Shown in pieces: positions 24,715 through 35,081 of a stretch of 64,000 nucleotides of DNA (position 1 is its first letter; the number at the start of each line of letters is the position of its first letter). Origin of the DNA: Neogale vison (taxonomy: Eukaryota; Chordata; Mammalia; Carnivora; Mustelidae); NCBI RefSeq assembly GCF_020171115.1, contig NC_058099.1, positions 18,963,001 to 19,027,000 of the forward strand, given 5' to 3'. The translations under genes were made by a program, and so were the position numbers. Below the pieces are notes generated by a model. The model was not told the origin of the DNA and did no database searches. It saw only the letters and a program-made list of their open reading frames with translations.

Positions 24715-25050
24715 TTACTATGGGTTGAATGTGTCCTTGCCCAAATTCATATGTTGACACCTTACCCCCCCACCCAGTGTGATGAAATTGGGAGGGGGGA
24801 GTCTTGGGGAGGTAACTAGAGTTCGATTTAGGTTCGGAGAGTGGGGCCTCCTTATAAAAAAAAGGAAGAGAAACAAGACCTGGCTTTCTCGGCCATGGAA
24901 GGACACAGCCCGGAGGTGGCCCTGGGCAAGAACCCGACCGCGCTGGCACCCTGATGATCCCAGCCTTCCAGCCTCCAGAGCTGTGAGAAGTGCATTCTGG
25001 GGTCTGAGCCACCTTGTCCGTGGTGTTGGGTGATTGTGGCCTCAGCTAAA
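24715..25050 (+). mobile_element. MaLR-type LTR, sense
   Basis: TATGGGTTGAATGTGTCCTTG, CAAATTCATATGTTGACACC, AATTGGGAGGGGGGAGTC, TCCTTATAAAA, CCAGCCTCCAGAGCTGTGAG and a decayed 3' end follow the MLT1/MST LTR order from end to end. It is an old solitary LTR with no internal region nearby. Confidence 0.7.
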
Positions 25051-25690
25051 CCAGCCGCCATGGGCCCCGGGGAGGCTAAAAGGCCGGAGAAGGGAGAAGT
25101 CTTCTCCTCGTGACCGTTTGCCTGCTGATCTGTTTGTGGCCACAGCAGCAGTTCAAACTCCTGCACGAGCCCCTGCTCCCAGTGTCCAGGTGTCCTAGGT
25201 CTCCCAGAGCCAGGCTCGTTGTGCCCCCGGTGAGAAGCCAGCCAGCGGCAGCAGCATCCTCTCCCTGGGCTTCTGAACACCAGCTCTGTGCGGCTCGTTT
25301 CTAAGCAGCAAGCCTTCCGTTTGGTCCCCCAGACCCCGGGCGGTCTTTGCTGCCTGCAGGGCTCTCTGCATCACCTCATGGCTCCCTTTGACTCGTCGGT
25401 CCTCCAACACTCATGAGGAGAACTCCCTGTATTAAACTCTCTGGTAGGGACTCATGGGTGGCTCAGACAATTAAGGATCTGCCTTCAGCTCAGGTCATGA
25501 TCTCGGGATCCTGGAGCCGAGTCCCATGTCAGGCTCCCTGCTCAGCAGGGAGATTGCTTTTCCCTCTTCTCCCCACCTGTGCTCTCTGTCACTCTCTCTG
25601 TCTCTGTCTCTCAAATAAATAATTTTTTTAAAAAATTCTCGGTGGTAAAACAAAAGAACAGTTTCCATTTCCCTGACCCTGATGTCCCAG
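25051..25690 (+). mobile_element. Probable solitary LTR, family not recognised, split by a Can-SINE
   Basis: A GC-rich U3-like stretch leads to an ATTAAA polyadenylation signal (25431-25436) in the wording CCCTGTATTAAACTCTCTGGT, typical of ERV LTR R/U5 regions. The wording resumes after the SINE (GGTAAAACAAAAGAACAG). Ends are unclear. Confidence 0.35.
25446..25635 (+). mobile_element. Can-SINE, sense
   Basis: Head CTCATGGGTGGCTCAGACAA (decayed), body and TCAAATAAATAATTTTTTT tail. Flanking AAACTCTCTGGT and AAATTCTCGGTGGT look like a diverged target duplication. Confidence 0.85.
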
Positions 25691-25794
25691 ATGGGAGCGT
25701 CTCTGGGAGCATGATGATGGGGCAGAGTCTTGGCCAACCTGCAGTAGACACAGGGTCTGAGCAAGAAATAAACCAGGGGGTGGGTGGTGGTGGA

Positions 25795-25995
25795 GGGTGC
25801 CTGGGTGGTGGCTCAGATGGTTGGGCATCTGCCTTTAGCTCAGGTCATGATCCCCAGGTCCTAGGATTGAGCCCCACATTGGGCTTCTGGCTCAGTGGGG
25901 AGCCTGCTTCTCCCTCTCCCTCTGCCTCTCTCTGTCTCCCTCCCTCTCTCTCAAATAAATAAATAAATAAAAATTTAAAAAATTACTTTAAAAAG
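25795..25995 (+). mobile_element. Can-SINE, sense
   Basis: Head GGGTGCCTGGGTGGTGGCTC and tail TCAAATAAATAAATAAATAA. Flanked by AATAAACCAGGGGG and AGTAAACCTGGGGA, a diverged target duplication. Confidence 0.88.
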
Positions 25996-26034
25996 TAAAC
26001 CTGGGGACTGCAGCCCATCAAGATTTCTGGGGTC

Positions 26035-26236
26035 GGGGTGCCTGGGTGGCTCAGTCATTAAGTATCTGCCTTAGGCTCAGGTCATGATCTCAGGGTCCTG
26101 GGATCAAGCCCCACATCGGGCTCCCTGATCAATAGAGAGCCTACTTCTCTCTCTCCTACTCCCCCTGGTTGTATTCCTTTTTTTTTTTGCTGTCTTTCTG
26201 TCAAATAAATAAAATCTTAAAAAAAAAAAGAGAGAG
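26035..26236 (+). mobile_element. Can-SINE, sense
   Basis: Head GGGGTGCCTGGGTGGCTCAG and tail TCAAATAAATAAAATCTT. Target duplication AGATTTCTGGGGTC (26021-26034) and AGACTTCTGGGGTT (26237-26250). Confidence 0.92.
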
Positions 26237-26471
26237 AGACTTCTGGGGTTGTTATTTTAGGCAGCGCAACCTAGCCTCTCCTGACTAACACAGGAGCCGC
26301 GAAGTCACATTGTCCTCCAGCTTCCTAGGGGAGGATTCTTTCGTAGCTCCAGTGGGGAGGGAACTGCACCCAGAGCAAGCTACACACTCTGCCAATTTTA
26401 CAAACACCCCAAAGTCTGGGCAGATCTTGCTGTTTGAGGGAAAAACGTGGAGTCTAAGCATGAGTATTTTT

Positions 26472-26659
26472 TTTAAAAGATTTTATTTATTTATTTAACA
26501 GACAGAGATCACAAGTAGGCAGAGAGGCAGGCAGAGAGAGGGGGGGTTGCAGGCTCCCTGCGGAGCAGAGAACCCGATGTGGGGCTCAATCCCAGGACCC
26601 TGAGATCATGACCCGAGCTGAAGGCAGAGGCTTAACCCACTGAGCCATCCAGGCGCCCC
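26472..26659 (-). mobile_element. Can-SINE, antisense
   Basis: Complete antisense copy ending GAGCCATCCAGGCGCCCC with a perfect 17-bp target duplication TAAGCATGAGTATTTTT (26455-26471 and 26660-26676). Confidence 0.95.
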
Positions 26660-26834
26660 TAAGCATGAGTATTTTTATTATATGAAAAGTTTTGTAAATA
26701 AATAACAGACTACTCCTGTCTTAAGGTACCTATGGGAAAACACTCAGTTTTATCAGTAATCAATCAAAATTTTAAGCATGTAATCAAAAATGCCAATCAG
26801 TCAAAAATTCAAGTATGCAATGCCATCATTCTAA

Positions 26835-27300
26835 GTTGAATGGCGTCCCCTTCGCAACCCTGTAAGAGAGGGTATACTGAAACCCTAACCCCCAGTGCTT
26901 CAGAATATAATCTTATTTGCAAATTGGGTCATTGCAGATGTGGTCAGTAAAGATAAGGTCTTCCTGCTCTAGGACAGGTTCCTGACCCACTATGACTGCT
27001 GTCCATATCATAAGGTGGCCGTGTGAAGCCAGAAACCCAGGGAGAAAGTCACATGATGACAACGGTGGAGACTGGAGTTACGCCATGCCATCTGAGGAAC
27101 GCACAGACCCCAAGAGGCCAGGAAGAAGAGGAAGGATCTCTCTTCCATTTGCAAAGGGAGGACAGTCCTGCTAACACTTTGTTTTGGGACGTTAGCCTTC
27201 AGAACTGGGACACCATAAATTTCTGTTATCCATACCGTTTCTGTTCATCCATACCGTTTGACATACTTCATAAGAACAGCCCTAGGAAACTAATAAAACC
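26835..27300 (+). mobile_element. MLT1-type LTR, sense
   Basis: TTGAATGGCGTCCCC, CCCTAACCCCCAGTGCTTCAG, AATATAATCTTATTTGCAAAT, GGTCATTGCAGATGTGG and the 3' AACTGGGACACCATAAATTTC with CCTAGGAAACTAATA follow MLT1 order. Confidence 0.75.
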
Positions 27301-27429
27301 ATTTGTTATTTTTCATATCGGAAAAGAATGAATTATCCAGGGCTTAGTAGAATGTTAATGAGGGGTGACGTGCAGGAATTCTTACGCATGGCTGACGGGA
27401 GGAGAGGCTTGTACAGTTATTTTTGATGG

Positions 27430-28070
27430 GTCAATTATCAAAACGTATCGATAGCGGCCTTACAAATGTTTATATGCCTTTTGAACTTGACACTTATAGT
27501 TCTACAAATTTATGTGAAGAAACAAGAAGACAAAGAGATGATCACAGCTATGTTGATAATAGCTGTAATTATCAAGGAAATTTCTATCAGGGAAAGTTAA
27601 AAATAATCAGTGTGTACAACAATGGGGGATTGCTTAAATAACTCATTGCATATTCTATGCAGTTGTTAAGAATGTGAATGTAGATTTATACGTAGTTTCA
27701 TAAAAAGGGATATATAACATGTCATTGGCATGATAGAGAAATTTCAGGGATAAAACACCTATGTAAGATGATCCTGGTTTTTGTAGGAAAAGATGTATAT
27801 ATTTTCACATATATACATGTGCAAAGGAAAATGTCTGCAGGGTTTGGTAAAGTACTTGGCAATTGGTAAACACCATATAAACATCTATTGAATAAATTAA
27901 TGAATAATTAAGAGAATAAAAGTTATAAATCAAAATGTTAACATTAGTTTCTGTAGGTGGTGAAATTATGGGTAATGAGGTTTTTTAAAACTTTTTGTTT
28001 TTGAATTATAACTGTTTTCTCATTTTTATGTAATGAGCTTACATTATAACTATAATAAAAACAAAAACGG
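27430..28070 (+). mobile_element. L1M fragment, sense
   Basis: TAATAGCTGTAATTATC, GGGGATTGCTTAAATAACTC, ATGCAGTTGTTAAGAATG, GGTGGTGAAATTATGGGTAAT and GAATTATAACTGTTTTCTC follow the 3' end of an old L1. Confidence 0.6.
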
Positions 28071-28559
28071 TTTTGTTTTCTGTTTCAGTTCTGCCATCAA
28101 CTTCTTTTCTGATCTAGGCCCCTACAACCTTAACACTTCCCTCTTGCCTCCATCCCCAGAAGAAGTGTGGGGCTGGTGAGATGGCCCCCAGAACCTTTCC
28201 CAGTGGCCTGGTAGAGGAGGGGAGGCATGGGAGTTTCTACAGAACAGGAAACATACATGAACAATAAAGTTTCTGCACAAGCGGATGCAAGCAGGTAGAG
28301 GAGGGGGCCGCTGGCCACAAATCCGCCAGAGACTCGGGAGCCAGCAGGACGCCCAGGGAGAGCTTGCCTGGACCCAGTGGGTTTCACTGGGCCTGTATCC
28401 ACATTGCATAAGAATCCTGGTTTATAAAAAGCCAGCAAAGAAACAAAGCAAACAACAGCAGCAAAGAAAGACCTGAAAGTTACAATAATACTTGTTAGCT
28501 TAGAAGGTCCCCAAGGCTATAAACTCCAAGGCTCTGTGTAGCTGCTTTGGAAACAATCT

Positions 28560-29130
28560 AACAACTCTTGGAAAGGCTTAACAGAGAGCTGCCACCCTAT
28601 CCAGAAATTCGAATGCTAAAAGACCTGAAAACTATGTCCACACAAAAGCCTGGAGGTGAAAGCTCAAAGCAGCACTGTTCATGATAGGCAAGAGTGGGAA
28701 TAGCCCACATGGACCTCAACTGCTGCATGGGTAAATGCGTAGTGTAGCCACGCCGGGGAATAGTATGCAGCGGTGAAGAGGAAGGGAGAACGAATACATA
28801 CGCTTTCACCTGGAGCAACCGTGAAAATGTTTGCTAAGTGAAAAAAGCCCCTCAAAAAAGGCCAAATATTACATAATTGCATTTCTGTCAAAGGTACAGG
28901 ACAAGCAAGTGTCTAGATACAGAAGGTAGTCTGGTGGTTGCTTGGGGGCACAGGAGACAGGGGGGGTTGGTGTCTAAAAAGTATAGTGTCCTTTGGGGGG
29001 TGATTGGATACCCCCAAATTGGCTGTAGAGATGATTCAGAATTCTGGGAATGTATTTACAACAAGTGGGTGAGTTGAATGGTATGCAAATAATACTTCAA
29101 TGAAGCTGTTATTTAAAAAAAAAAAAAAAA
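28560..29130 (+). mobile_element. L1M 3' end with poly(A), sense
   Basis: AAACTATGTCCACACAAAAGC, GGGGAATAGTATGCAGCGGTG, AAATGTTTGCTAAGTGAAAAAAGCC, GTCTGGTGGTTGCTTGGGGG and a 16-base A tail (29115-29130) match mammalian L1 3' UTR order. Confidence 0.8.
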
Positions 29131-29156
29131 GGAAAAGAAACAGAACAAAGCTTTTT

Positions 29157-29345
29157 AAAAATATATTTTATTTATCTATTTGACAGGCAGAGATCACAAG
29201 TAGGCAGAGAGGCAGGCAGAGAGAGAGGGGGAAGCAGGCTCCCCCCTGAGCAGAGAGCCCAATTCAGGGCTCAATCCCAGGACCCTGAGACCATAACCTG
29301 AGCCAAAGGCAGAGGTTTTAACCCACTGAGCCACCCAAGTGCCCG
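29157..29345 (-). mobile_element. Can-SINE, antisense
   Basis: Body ACAGGCAGAGATCACAAGTAGG, end GAGCCACCCAAGTGCCC. Target duplication CAGAACAAAGCTTTTT (29141-29156) and CAGAATAAAGCTTTT (29346-29360). Confidence 0.93.
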
Positions 29346-29549
29346 CAGAATAAAGCTTTTAAGGTTATCTTTTCCTAATCCATACCATCAGTTCATCCCG
29401 CAGGCAAGTGTGACATTGGCTGCCATATATCAGGGACATATTCCAAGCAATGGTGTTAACCATGGCGTGGAGCTAGAGGACACGAGATTTGTGGCTCAGT
29501 TGCTCCTTTCATGGCAGCCAACAGTCAGCAAACCCACAGACAGGAAAGG

Positions 29550-29752
29550 AAGCCAGGCTAGCCCATGCACCTGCCAGCTGACGCTCCCCTAGACCTCTCC
29601 TCCAGGGAAGAGCCCAGCAGAGATGAGCCAACCTGGGCCAGACCAGAAGAAATGCCCAGCTGACCCACAGAAGCATGAGCTAAATAAGCAATTGTTGCTT
29701 AAGGTGCTTCGTTTGGGAATGTTTTGTTACACAGCGGAAACTGACTGACACA
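29550..29752 (+). mobile_element. MLT1-type LTR 3' part, sense
   Basis: GACCAGAAGAAATGCCCAGC, TGACCCACAGAAGCATGAGC, AATTGTTGCTTAAGGTGC and TTTTGTTACACAGCGG with ACTGACTGACACA are the usual MLT1 3' end. Confidence 0.65.
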
Positions 29753-29814
29753 CTTTGGGTGCAAATATGTGAGAGTCCCCCCAGGGACTATGTCAAGCCA
29801 TCGAGCTGCTAGAT

Positions 29815-30030
29815 TTGGCACATCTTCAAGTGTTCTAGATATTTCCAAGTATTTTCCATTGTGGTCATGCCCATTTACAGCCCACTAGCCTGTCGGTGGG
29901 TTCCTCTTATACCATAGTCTCATCAATATTTGGTAATGTCAGATATTTTGATTTTTGCCAACTTGGAAGGTATGGCATGGTATCTTGTTGTCTTAATTTG
30001 CAGTTCCCCAATCACATATCTTCTCTGAAG
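29815..30030 (-). mobile_element. L1M fragment, antisense
   Basis: GGTTCCTCTTATACCATAG, TCATCAATATTTGGTAATGTC and TGTCTTAATTTGCAGTTCCCC follow the antisense 3' part of old L1. Confidence 0.55.
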
Positions 30031-30587
30031 TTAATGGGTTGAATGGGGTTTCTGTCAGACTTGTATTCTCCACCTTCTTGATGTGGCAACCCCCCAGTCA
30101 TCCTTTCAGATGTGTGAAGAAGGTAGGGTTCATTTCCTGAATGCCCTCCACAATGCTTTACACCTGCTTCTCCTTTACAACTCCTCAGTACTGAATCCCC
30201 CCGCAAGCCTTCCCCACATCCAGCCCCACGTTGGGTTAGGTAGACTTCTGTGTACCATTTACTTTCCTCTGCTTGATCATTCACTTCATTGTACTATCAT
30301 TATCTAAGCCCCCTTCCAGAGCAGGGCTCAGGGTCCAGGGAACCAGTACACAGGCCTGCCTTTCTAGGACCCAGCCCATCAGCCCAGTACTGGGCCCTAG
30401 GTGACCTCCTTTCTGAACAGCTTCCTGAGAAAGAGTCAAAAGGACAAATATGAATTCACTTCACTGACCTTGACACCATTTACATTCACATTTGTTTGTT
30501 GTCTTTAAGGTTTACCGGGTGTTTCCAAGTTCATTATCTGATTTTGATTAAACAACAACTACAACAGTAATAATAATAATAAATTTA

Positions 30588-30705
30588 AGTCACTGGCTGG
30601 CTCAGTCAATGGAGCGTACAACTCTTGATTTCAGGGCTGTGAGTTTGAGCCCCACGTTGGATGTAGAGATTACTTAAAACTAAAATCTTTGTAAAAGATA
30701 AATAT
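30588..30705 (+). mobile_element. Old Can-SINE, sense, short form
   Basis: CTGGCTGGCTCAGTCAATGG, CAACTCTTGATTTCAGGGC, GTGAGTTTGAGCCCCACGTTGG and AGAGATTACTTAAAA are the older SINEC form lacking the TCAAATAAATAAAATC tail. Confidence 0.75.
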
Positions 30706-30709
30706 GTTA

Positions 30710-30845
30710 TTTATAACTAAATTAATTTTATATTTATATGGCATTTATGGGGGACAAACCATGCTTAGCATATTATATGCATTATCTCACTGAATTCTCA
30801 AAACCACCACAAAAATAGGAAGAGTCAAATAATGTAACCCTTGAA
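30710..30845 (-). mobile_element. MIR fragment, antisense
   Basis: GGCATTTATGGG, CATGCTTAGCATATTATATG, CATTATCTCACTGAATTCTC and AAAATAGGAAGAG follow antisense MIR order. Confidence 0.5.
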
Positions 30846-30880
30846 ATACATCAACTTCAGGTAATTATTAATTAACCATG

Positions 30881-30975
30881 GGTATTAATTTCCTAGAGCT
30901 GCTTAATAGATTACTGCAAACTGGGTGGCTTAGAACAACAGAAACTGATTCTTGCAGTTTCGGAGATCAGAATCC
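30881..30975 (-). mobile_element. MLT1-type LTR fragment, antisense
   Basis: GTATTAATTTCCTAGAGCTGC, ACTGGGTGGCTTAGAACAAC and AGAAACTGATTCTTGCAGTTTCGGAG are the antisense MLT1 3' end. The remainder is lost or replaced. Confidence 0.65.
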
Positions 30976-31700
30976 ACAAATGTGCTAGAGCCTGAGCCCC
31001 AAGTTACGAATCCATGATTTTGAGATATTTGTGTCAGTTATTTTGAGGATCGTGACCACCATGAACAGCACGTAATATATGCTCCATAAGAAGGTGCTGC
31101 TGGATAAGTTAACATAGAAAATGGATCAGCTATCCCTGAGGTTCCTCGGCCAATGACCATTTCAGCCTATGGCCAGATCTTGCCGGCCCCATCACCTACA
31201 AGGAAAGAGGAGTGACCTTGGCTTATCCCAACAATGGCACAAAGCCTTCTCCATGTGACCAGCAGAGGCCCCCACCATTTCCCTGGGCCACCCTGCCCAG
31301 CCTCCTCACATCTGAGTAAAAAGTCTTCATTTCCTACAACTCCCAAATCAGAAGGATGTGATTCTGAGACGTAACTGCATTCTCCTTCTTGCTACAGTGC
31401 CTTTTAATTAGGCATCAAACGCCCTGGAGATCATCCTGCTCCCTTGTAATGGTGTGTTCTGGAAAATTACTGCCATAGGATTAAATTCAAGAAAGGTTAT
31501 TCAGCTACTTTGTTAGGCATTTTTCAGCGGCGTTGGGATCCCATCAGGACTGGTGTTGCTGGTATTGTTAGTTACGGAGCGAGGCGTGAACAGACATCCT
31601 TCTGGAAGATGATTGATGGGACAAACCAGTTCTCGTGGAAGAGCTAGAATATGAGAGGCTGAGAAGTCAGGCCTGCAGCTGGAGCATGAAAATTGTCACC
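30976..31700. other. Intergenic, no gene recognised
   Basis: Mixed decayed sequence; possibly the remains of the LTR just upstream plus unrelated DNA. No coding or RNA signal. Confidence 0.45.
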
Positions 31701-31739
31701 ATCAGAGGTGGAGGAAGACATATAGATATAGAGAGATAG

Positions 31740-31741
31740 TA

Positions 31742-31819
<78 letters not shown>
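31740..31819. repeat. Compound (CT)n(AT)n(AG)n microsatellite, near-perfect palindrome
   Basis: About 13 CT units (31743-31768), about 10 AT units, then about 14 AG units ending 31817, bounded by TAT and ATA. Left and right arms are reverse complements and the centre is self-complementary, so about 80 bp can fold into one hairpin. Confidence 0.97.
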
Positions 31820-31853
31820 CAGAGATAGTATAGATAGTATAGAGAATATACTA

Positions 31854-32270
31854 TCATTCACTGAATTGTGTCCCCCAAAATTTCTATATTAAAGTCCCAA
31901 CCCCCAGTACCTCAGAAAAAACATGTTTGGAGATCAGGTTTTTAAAGAGGTAATTAAGTTAAAATGAAACCTTCAGGGTGGGCCCTAATCCAATATGACT
32001 CATGCCCTTGGAAGAGGAAATTTGGCAGACTCGCCCGCCCGCAGAGACAGAGGGAAGACCATAAGAGACACAGGGAGAAGGTGGCCATCTGCGAACCCAG
32101 GAGAGAGAAACCTCAGAAGAAACTATCCCTACTGACACCTTGATCTCTGACCTTGATCTCTGACCTTGATCTCTGACTTCCAGTCTCTAGGACTCCAGTC
32201 TCCAGAACAATTTCTGTTGTTCAAGTTCCCTGTGGTCCTTTGCTATGACAGCCCTAAAAGACTGACACAC
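31854..32270 (+). mobile_element. MLT1A-type LTR (ERVL-MaLR), sense
   Basis: ACTGAATTGTGTCCCCCAAAA, AGTCCCAACCCCCAGTACC, AGAGGTAATTAAGTTAAAATG, GGGTGGGCCCTAATCCAATA and AGAACAATTTCTGTTGTTCAAG match the MLT1A LTR nearly end to end. The palindromic microsatellite abuts its 5' end. It contains a perfect 13-bp triplication. Confidence 0.85.
32138..32176 (+). repeat. Perfect 13-bp tandem triplication inside the MLT1A-type LTR
   Basis: CCTTGATCTCTGA occurs three times in a row (32138, 32151, 32164). The LTR consensus as I recall it has one copy, so the extra two arose after insertion. Confidence 0.9.
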
Positions 32271-32719
32271 TCATGGTGCTTGGTGTGCATAATTGTGTTT
32301 GGTTCCCACTACACTTACTTGGTCAAGGTCTCACCAGCTGGCAAGTGGCCGAATCAGGATTTGAACCCTGGTCAGTCTGATTCTGAGGCCTGCTACCTAT
32401 GACCAAGCTGCACCAAACTGAGGCAAGGAGAAAAGGCAGTCACTGGCTCACAGGAAGTTTAAAAGTTCCTTCCAACATAAACAGTTTATGGTCTGGTACG
32501 CCAGGGAGGCTCAGACATAATTTTAGCAGGCTCTGGTGTCTATCATACTCTTAAAAGGGTGCCACTCTCCCCGAGGATTCTTTGTGAAGTACAAGCGCTT
32601 TGACAAATCTGCGAGAACTATTAGGAAAGGTGCTGGCTACTCCTCCGGGAAGACTCTGAATCCACACCTGCAAATTGATGGCTCTCCGTTGCTTGTAGAA
32701 TACAGTCAAAAGTGCTTAA

Positions 32720-33110
32720 CCCACCATTCCACGTCTGTCCTGATTCGCTGCTGCCCACCTTCTCTCCAGCTATGTTTCTGGCCGTCTGCTTGGTGGATCC
32801 GACTATGCAGAACTTCTTTGCAGTTCCCTGAACAATTTGGAGTCTTTCCTGCCTCTGTGTCTTTGTCCATGCTGTTCCTTCTGCCCAAAGCATCCTTTCC
32901 ACCTTGTCCGCCAGGTGACCCCGGCCCCCCCACTCAACCTTCAAGAGTCACCCTTCAAATGTCCCCTCTTACAGGAAAGAGGGGACCTCTCCCTAGAAGA
33001 AGCAGGGGCTTCCTCCTCTGCACACCTGCTATCCTTTGTCCATTTTCTGTGGGGCAGACACATCCCACAGTGACCCGGGCAATGAGACACATCCTTTTAT
33101 AATCTCCTCC
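32720..33110 (+). mobile_element. L2 LINE fragment, sense (5' piece)
   Basis: CCATGCTGTTCCTTCTGCCC, AAAGCATCCTTTCCACCTTG, CAACCTTCAAGAGTCACCC and TTCAAATGTCCCCTCTTACAGG follow L2 3' order. The 188-codon open frame 32536-33102 overlaps it, has no L2 ORF homology and is not a gene. Continues at 33665. Confidence 0.75.
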
Positions 33111-33124
33111 CCTTCCATTTGGGC

Positions 33125-33660
33125 AGAACCAGGGACTTCCTTCTAACTATGGTATAAGATAAAAGTGGTAGGATGTCACTCCCTTGATTAGGTCGCTTTA
33201 TATGACAGAGATGACAGGATGGCACTCTTAAGATGACCTTGCATTATAGAAGACTCAATCTCAGCAGACTCGAGAGAGAGATGCCCTTGCTGGTTTGTAG
33301 ACGTCAGCCGCCATGTGTGGACCACATGGCGAAAAAACTGCGTCTGGCTTCCAGGATGAGAAAACGGCGCCCCAGCCAACAGCCCGTGAAAAGGCGGGAA
33401 ACTTCAGTCATGCTATCAGGAGAAATGAACTCTGCCATTGACTGAAGGAGTTTGGAAGTGAATCCTTCCCTAGTCAAGCCTTCAAATGAGAACACAGCCA
33501 TGCCAATACCTTGACTGCAGTCTTGTGAATGACTGAGCTAGAAGAACCAGGTAACCCATACCCAGATTCCTGACCCATGGAAATGACGAGATAATAGGTG
33601 TGTGTTGTTTAAGCCATCATGTTTGTAGTCATTCATCACACAGAATATATAACTAATACT
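33125..33660 (+). mobile_element. LTR (ERVL/MaLR class), sense, inserted in L2
   Basis: CACTCCCTTGATTAGGTCGC, TTATATGACAGAGATGACAGG, CCTTGCTGGTTTGTAGACG, GCCGCCATGTGTGG, ACTCTGCCATTGACTGAAGG, GTGTGTTGTTTAAGCCATCA and TATATAACTAATACT are in LTR order. It separates two consecutive parts of one L2 copy. Confidence 0.7.
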
Positions 33661-33664
33661 CTCT

Positions 33665-33825
33665 ATTCAAACACAGAGCAAGTATTACTCATCACGTGTT
33701 ATTCCCAACTAGATGGGAGGCCTGAGAACAAGGACAAGAGGTCAACTCTTTCAGCCCCCACACAGTGCCTGACACACAGTAGACACTCAAAACATGTTTG
33801 TTGAATGAATAAATGAATATGATCT
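33665..33825 (+). mobile_element. L2 LINE fragment, sense (3' piece)
   Basis: CTAGATGGGAGGCCTGAGAAC, CACAGTGCCTGACACACAGT, AGACACTCAAAACATG and TTTGTTGAATGAATAAATGAA are the L2 3' terminus, completing the copy at 32720-33110. Confidence 0.8.
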
Positions 33826-34642
33826 TTAAGGTTCTACCTGGCTTTAAAAAATGTCACTACAATTCCAGAATGTTGAGACTCCATTAACTGTTACCTTCAT
33901 AGAAGGTCAATGAGGATATCAAATTTCCAAGGAATAAAGAAGAATGCAGAGAGCAAGCATTCTTCTGTAACAGTTACAGATTCTTTGACACAATTTGCCA
34001 AGCAGTTGGGCACACTGGGCTTCGTAAATGTAATAACAATGTCTGCCGAGTGCCTTTGAAGATGGTCAAAGTCAAAGGCAAAATCGCAAAACCTGCTGAA
34101 AGGCAGCTAGGACCATTAGGTGCTATTTGAAACCCGGAGGCAAAGAGACATTATGAGCCTCAAACCAGTCAGAGGAAGAGTCATCAGTCAGCCAGGAAGC
34201 CAGGGACAGAATTCTAAATCTAAGTCTGCCTGGAACCCCAGAAAGCTCTTCCTGCTTCCCCCTTGTCCTTGCCTCCCCCTCCCTCTTCCTCCTCTGCCAC
34301 AGAAACAAAAACACCGTTCTCCGAGCTAGAAAGACCTACAGATCATTGCCTCCAAGCCCCTCATTGTACAGATGGGAAGACTGAGACCAGGAGAGGACGG
34401 ACTTGGCCTACAATATACAGAAAGTCCCGGAAACAGCTATCTTTTTTAGAATTCCCTGAAGACTGGAGTTAAAGATAAGAACAAAACAAAACAAAATGAA
34501 AAGCTTCCTTGAGGATCAGCGAGGACATGAAGCAATTAACCAGAAATTTAGTCACATCATTATTTAAAAAAAAAAAAAAAAAAAGTCTTACAGGATCCAT
34601 GCAGACAAGCAAAACTAAGAATTATTTTCTCAAAGCAGTTCT

Positions 34643-34661
34643 TTTTCTTTTTTCTTTTTTT
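34643..34661 (-). mobile_element. Outer Can-SINE, tail piece (antisense)
   Basis: T-rich tail of the element that continues at 34866-35081. Target duplication TCAAAGCAGTTCT (34630-34642) with TCAAAGCAATTCT (35082-35094). Confidence 0.85.
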
Positions 34662-34670
34662 CTAAGATTT

Positions 34671-34856
34671 CTTTTAAAGATTTTATTTATTTATTGAGAG
34701 AGAGGCTGTGTGAGAGAGCATGAGCGAGGAGAAGGTCAGAGGGAGAAGCAGACTCCCCATGGAGCTGGGAGCCCAATGCGGGACTTGATCCCAGTACTCC
34801 AGGATCATGACCTGAGCCAAAGCAGTCGTCCAACCACCTGAGCCGCCCAGGCATCC
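34671..34856 (-). mobile_element. Can-SINE, antisense, nested inside another Can-SINE
   Basis: Full body ending GAGCCGCCCAGGCATCC. It is flanked by CTAAGATTT (34662-34670 and 34857-34865), which is part of the outer element's tail. Confidence 0.9.
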
Positions 34857-34865
34857 CTAAGATTT

Positions 34866-35081
34866 ATTTTTTTTTTAGAGAGAGCATGCACACAAGCAGG
34901 AGGGCCAGAGGGAGAGGGAGAGAGACTCTCTAGCATACTCCAGGGTGAGCGCAGAGCCCGATGTGGGGCTCGATCCCAGGACCCTGAGATCGTGCCCTGA
35001 ACTGATTGTGTCCTGAACCCTGAGATCTGAGTCTGGAACCAAGTCTCAGACGCTCAACTGACCACACCACCCAGGTGCCCC
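34866..35081 (-). mobile_element. Outer Can-SINE, body (antisense), older
   Basis: Antisense Can-SINE ending CACCCAGGTGCCCC, with its tail displaced by the nested insertion. More diverged than the nested copy. Confidence 0.9.

Larger units (their letters stand above)
25690..26290 (+). mobile_element. MaLR-type LTR 3' part, sense, split by two Can-SINEs
   Basis: GAGCAAGAAATAAACC, ACTGCAGCCCATCAAGATTTCTGGGG, GTTGTTATTTTAGGCAGCGC and AACCTAGCCTCTCCTGACTAACACA form the usual 3' end once two Can-SINEs (25795-25995 and 26035-26236) are removed. Confidence 0.6.

Noticed and set aside
31667..31861. Minus-strand frame with Ser-Leu and Tyr-Ile repeats
   Set aside because: Translation of the CT/AT/AG microsatellite.
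32536..33102. 188-codon plus frame
   Set aside because: Mostly L2 LINE 3' non-coding sequence read by chance; no protein similarity.
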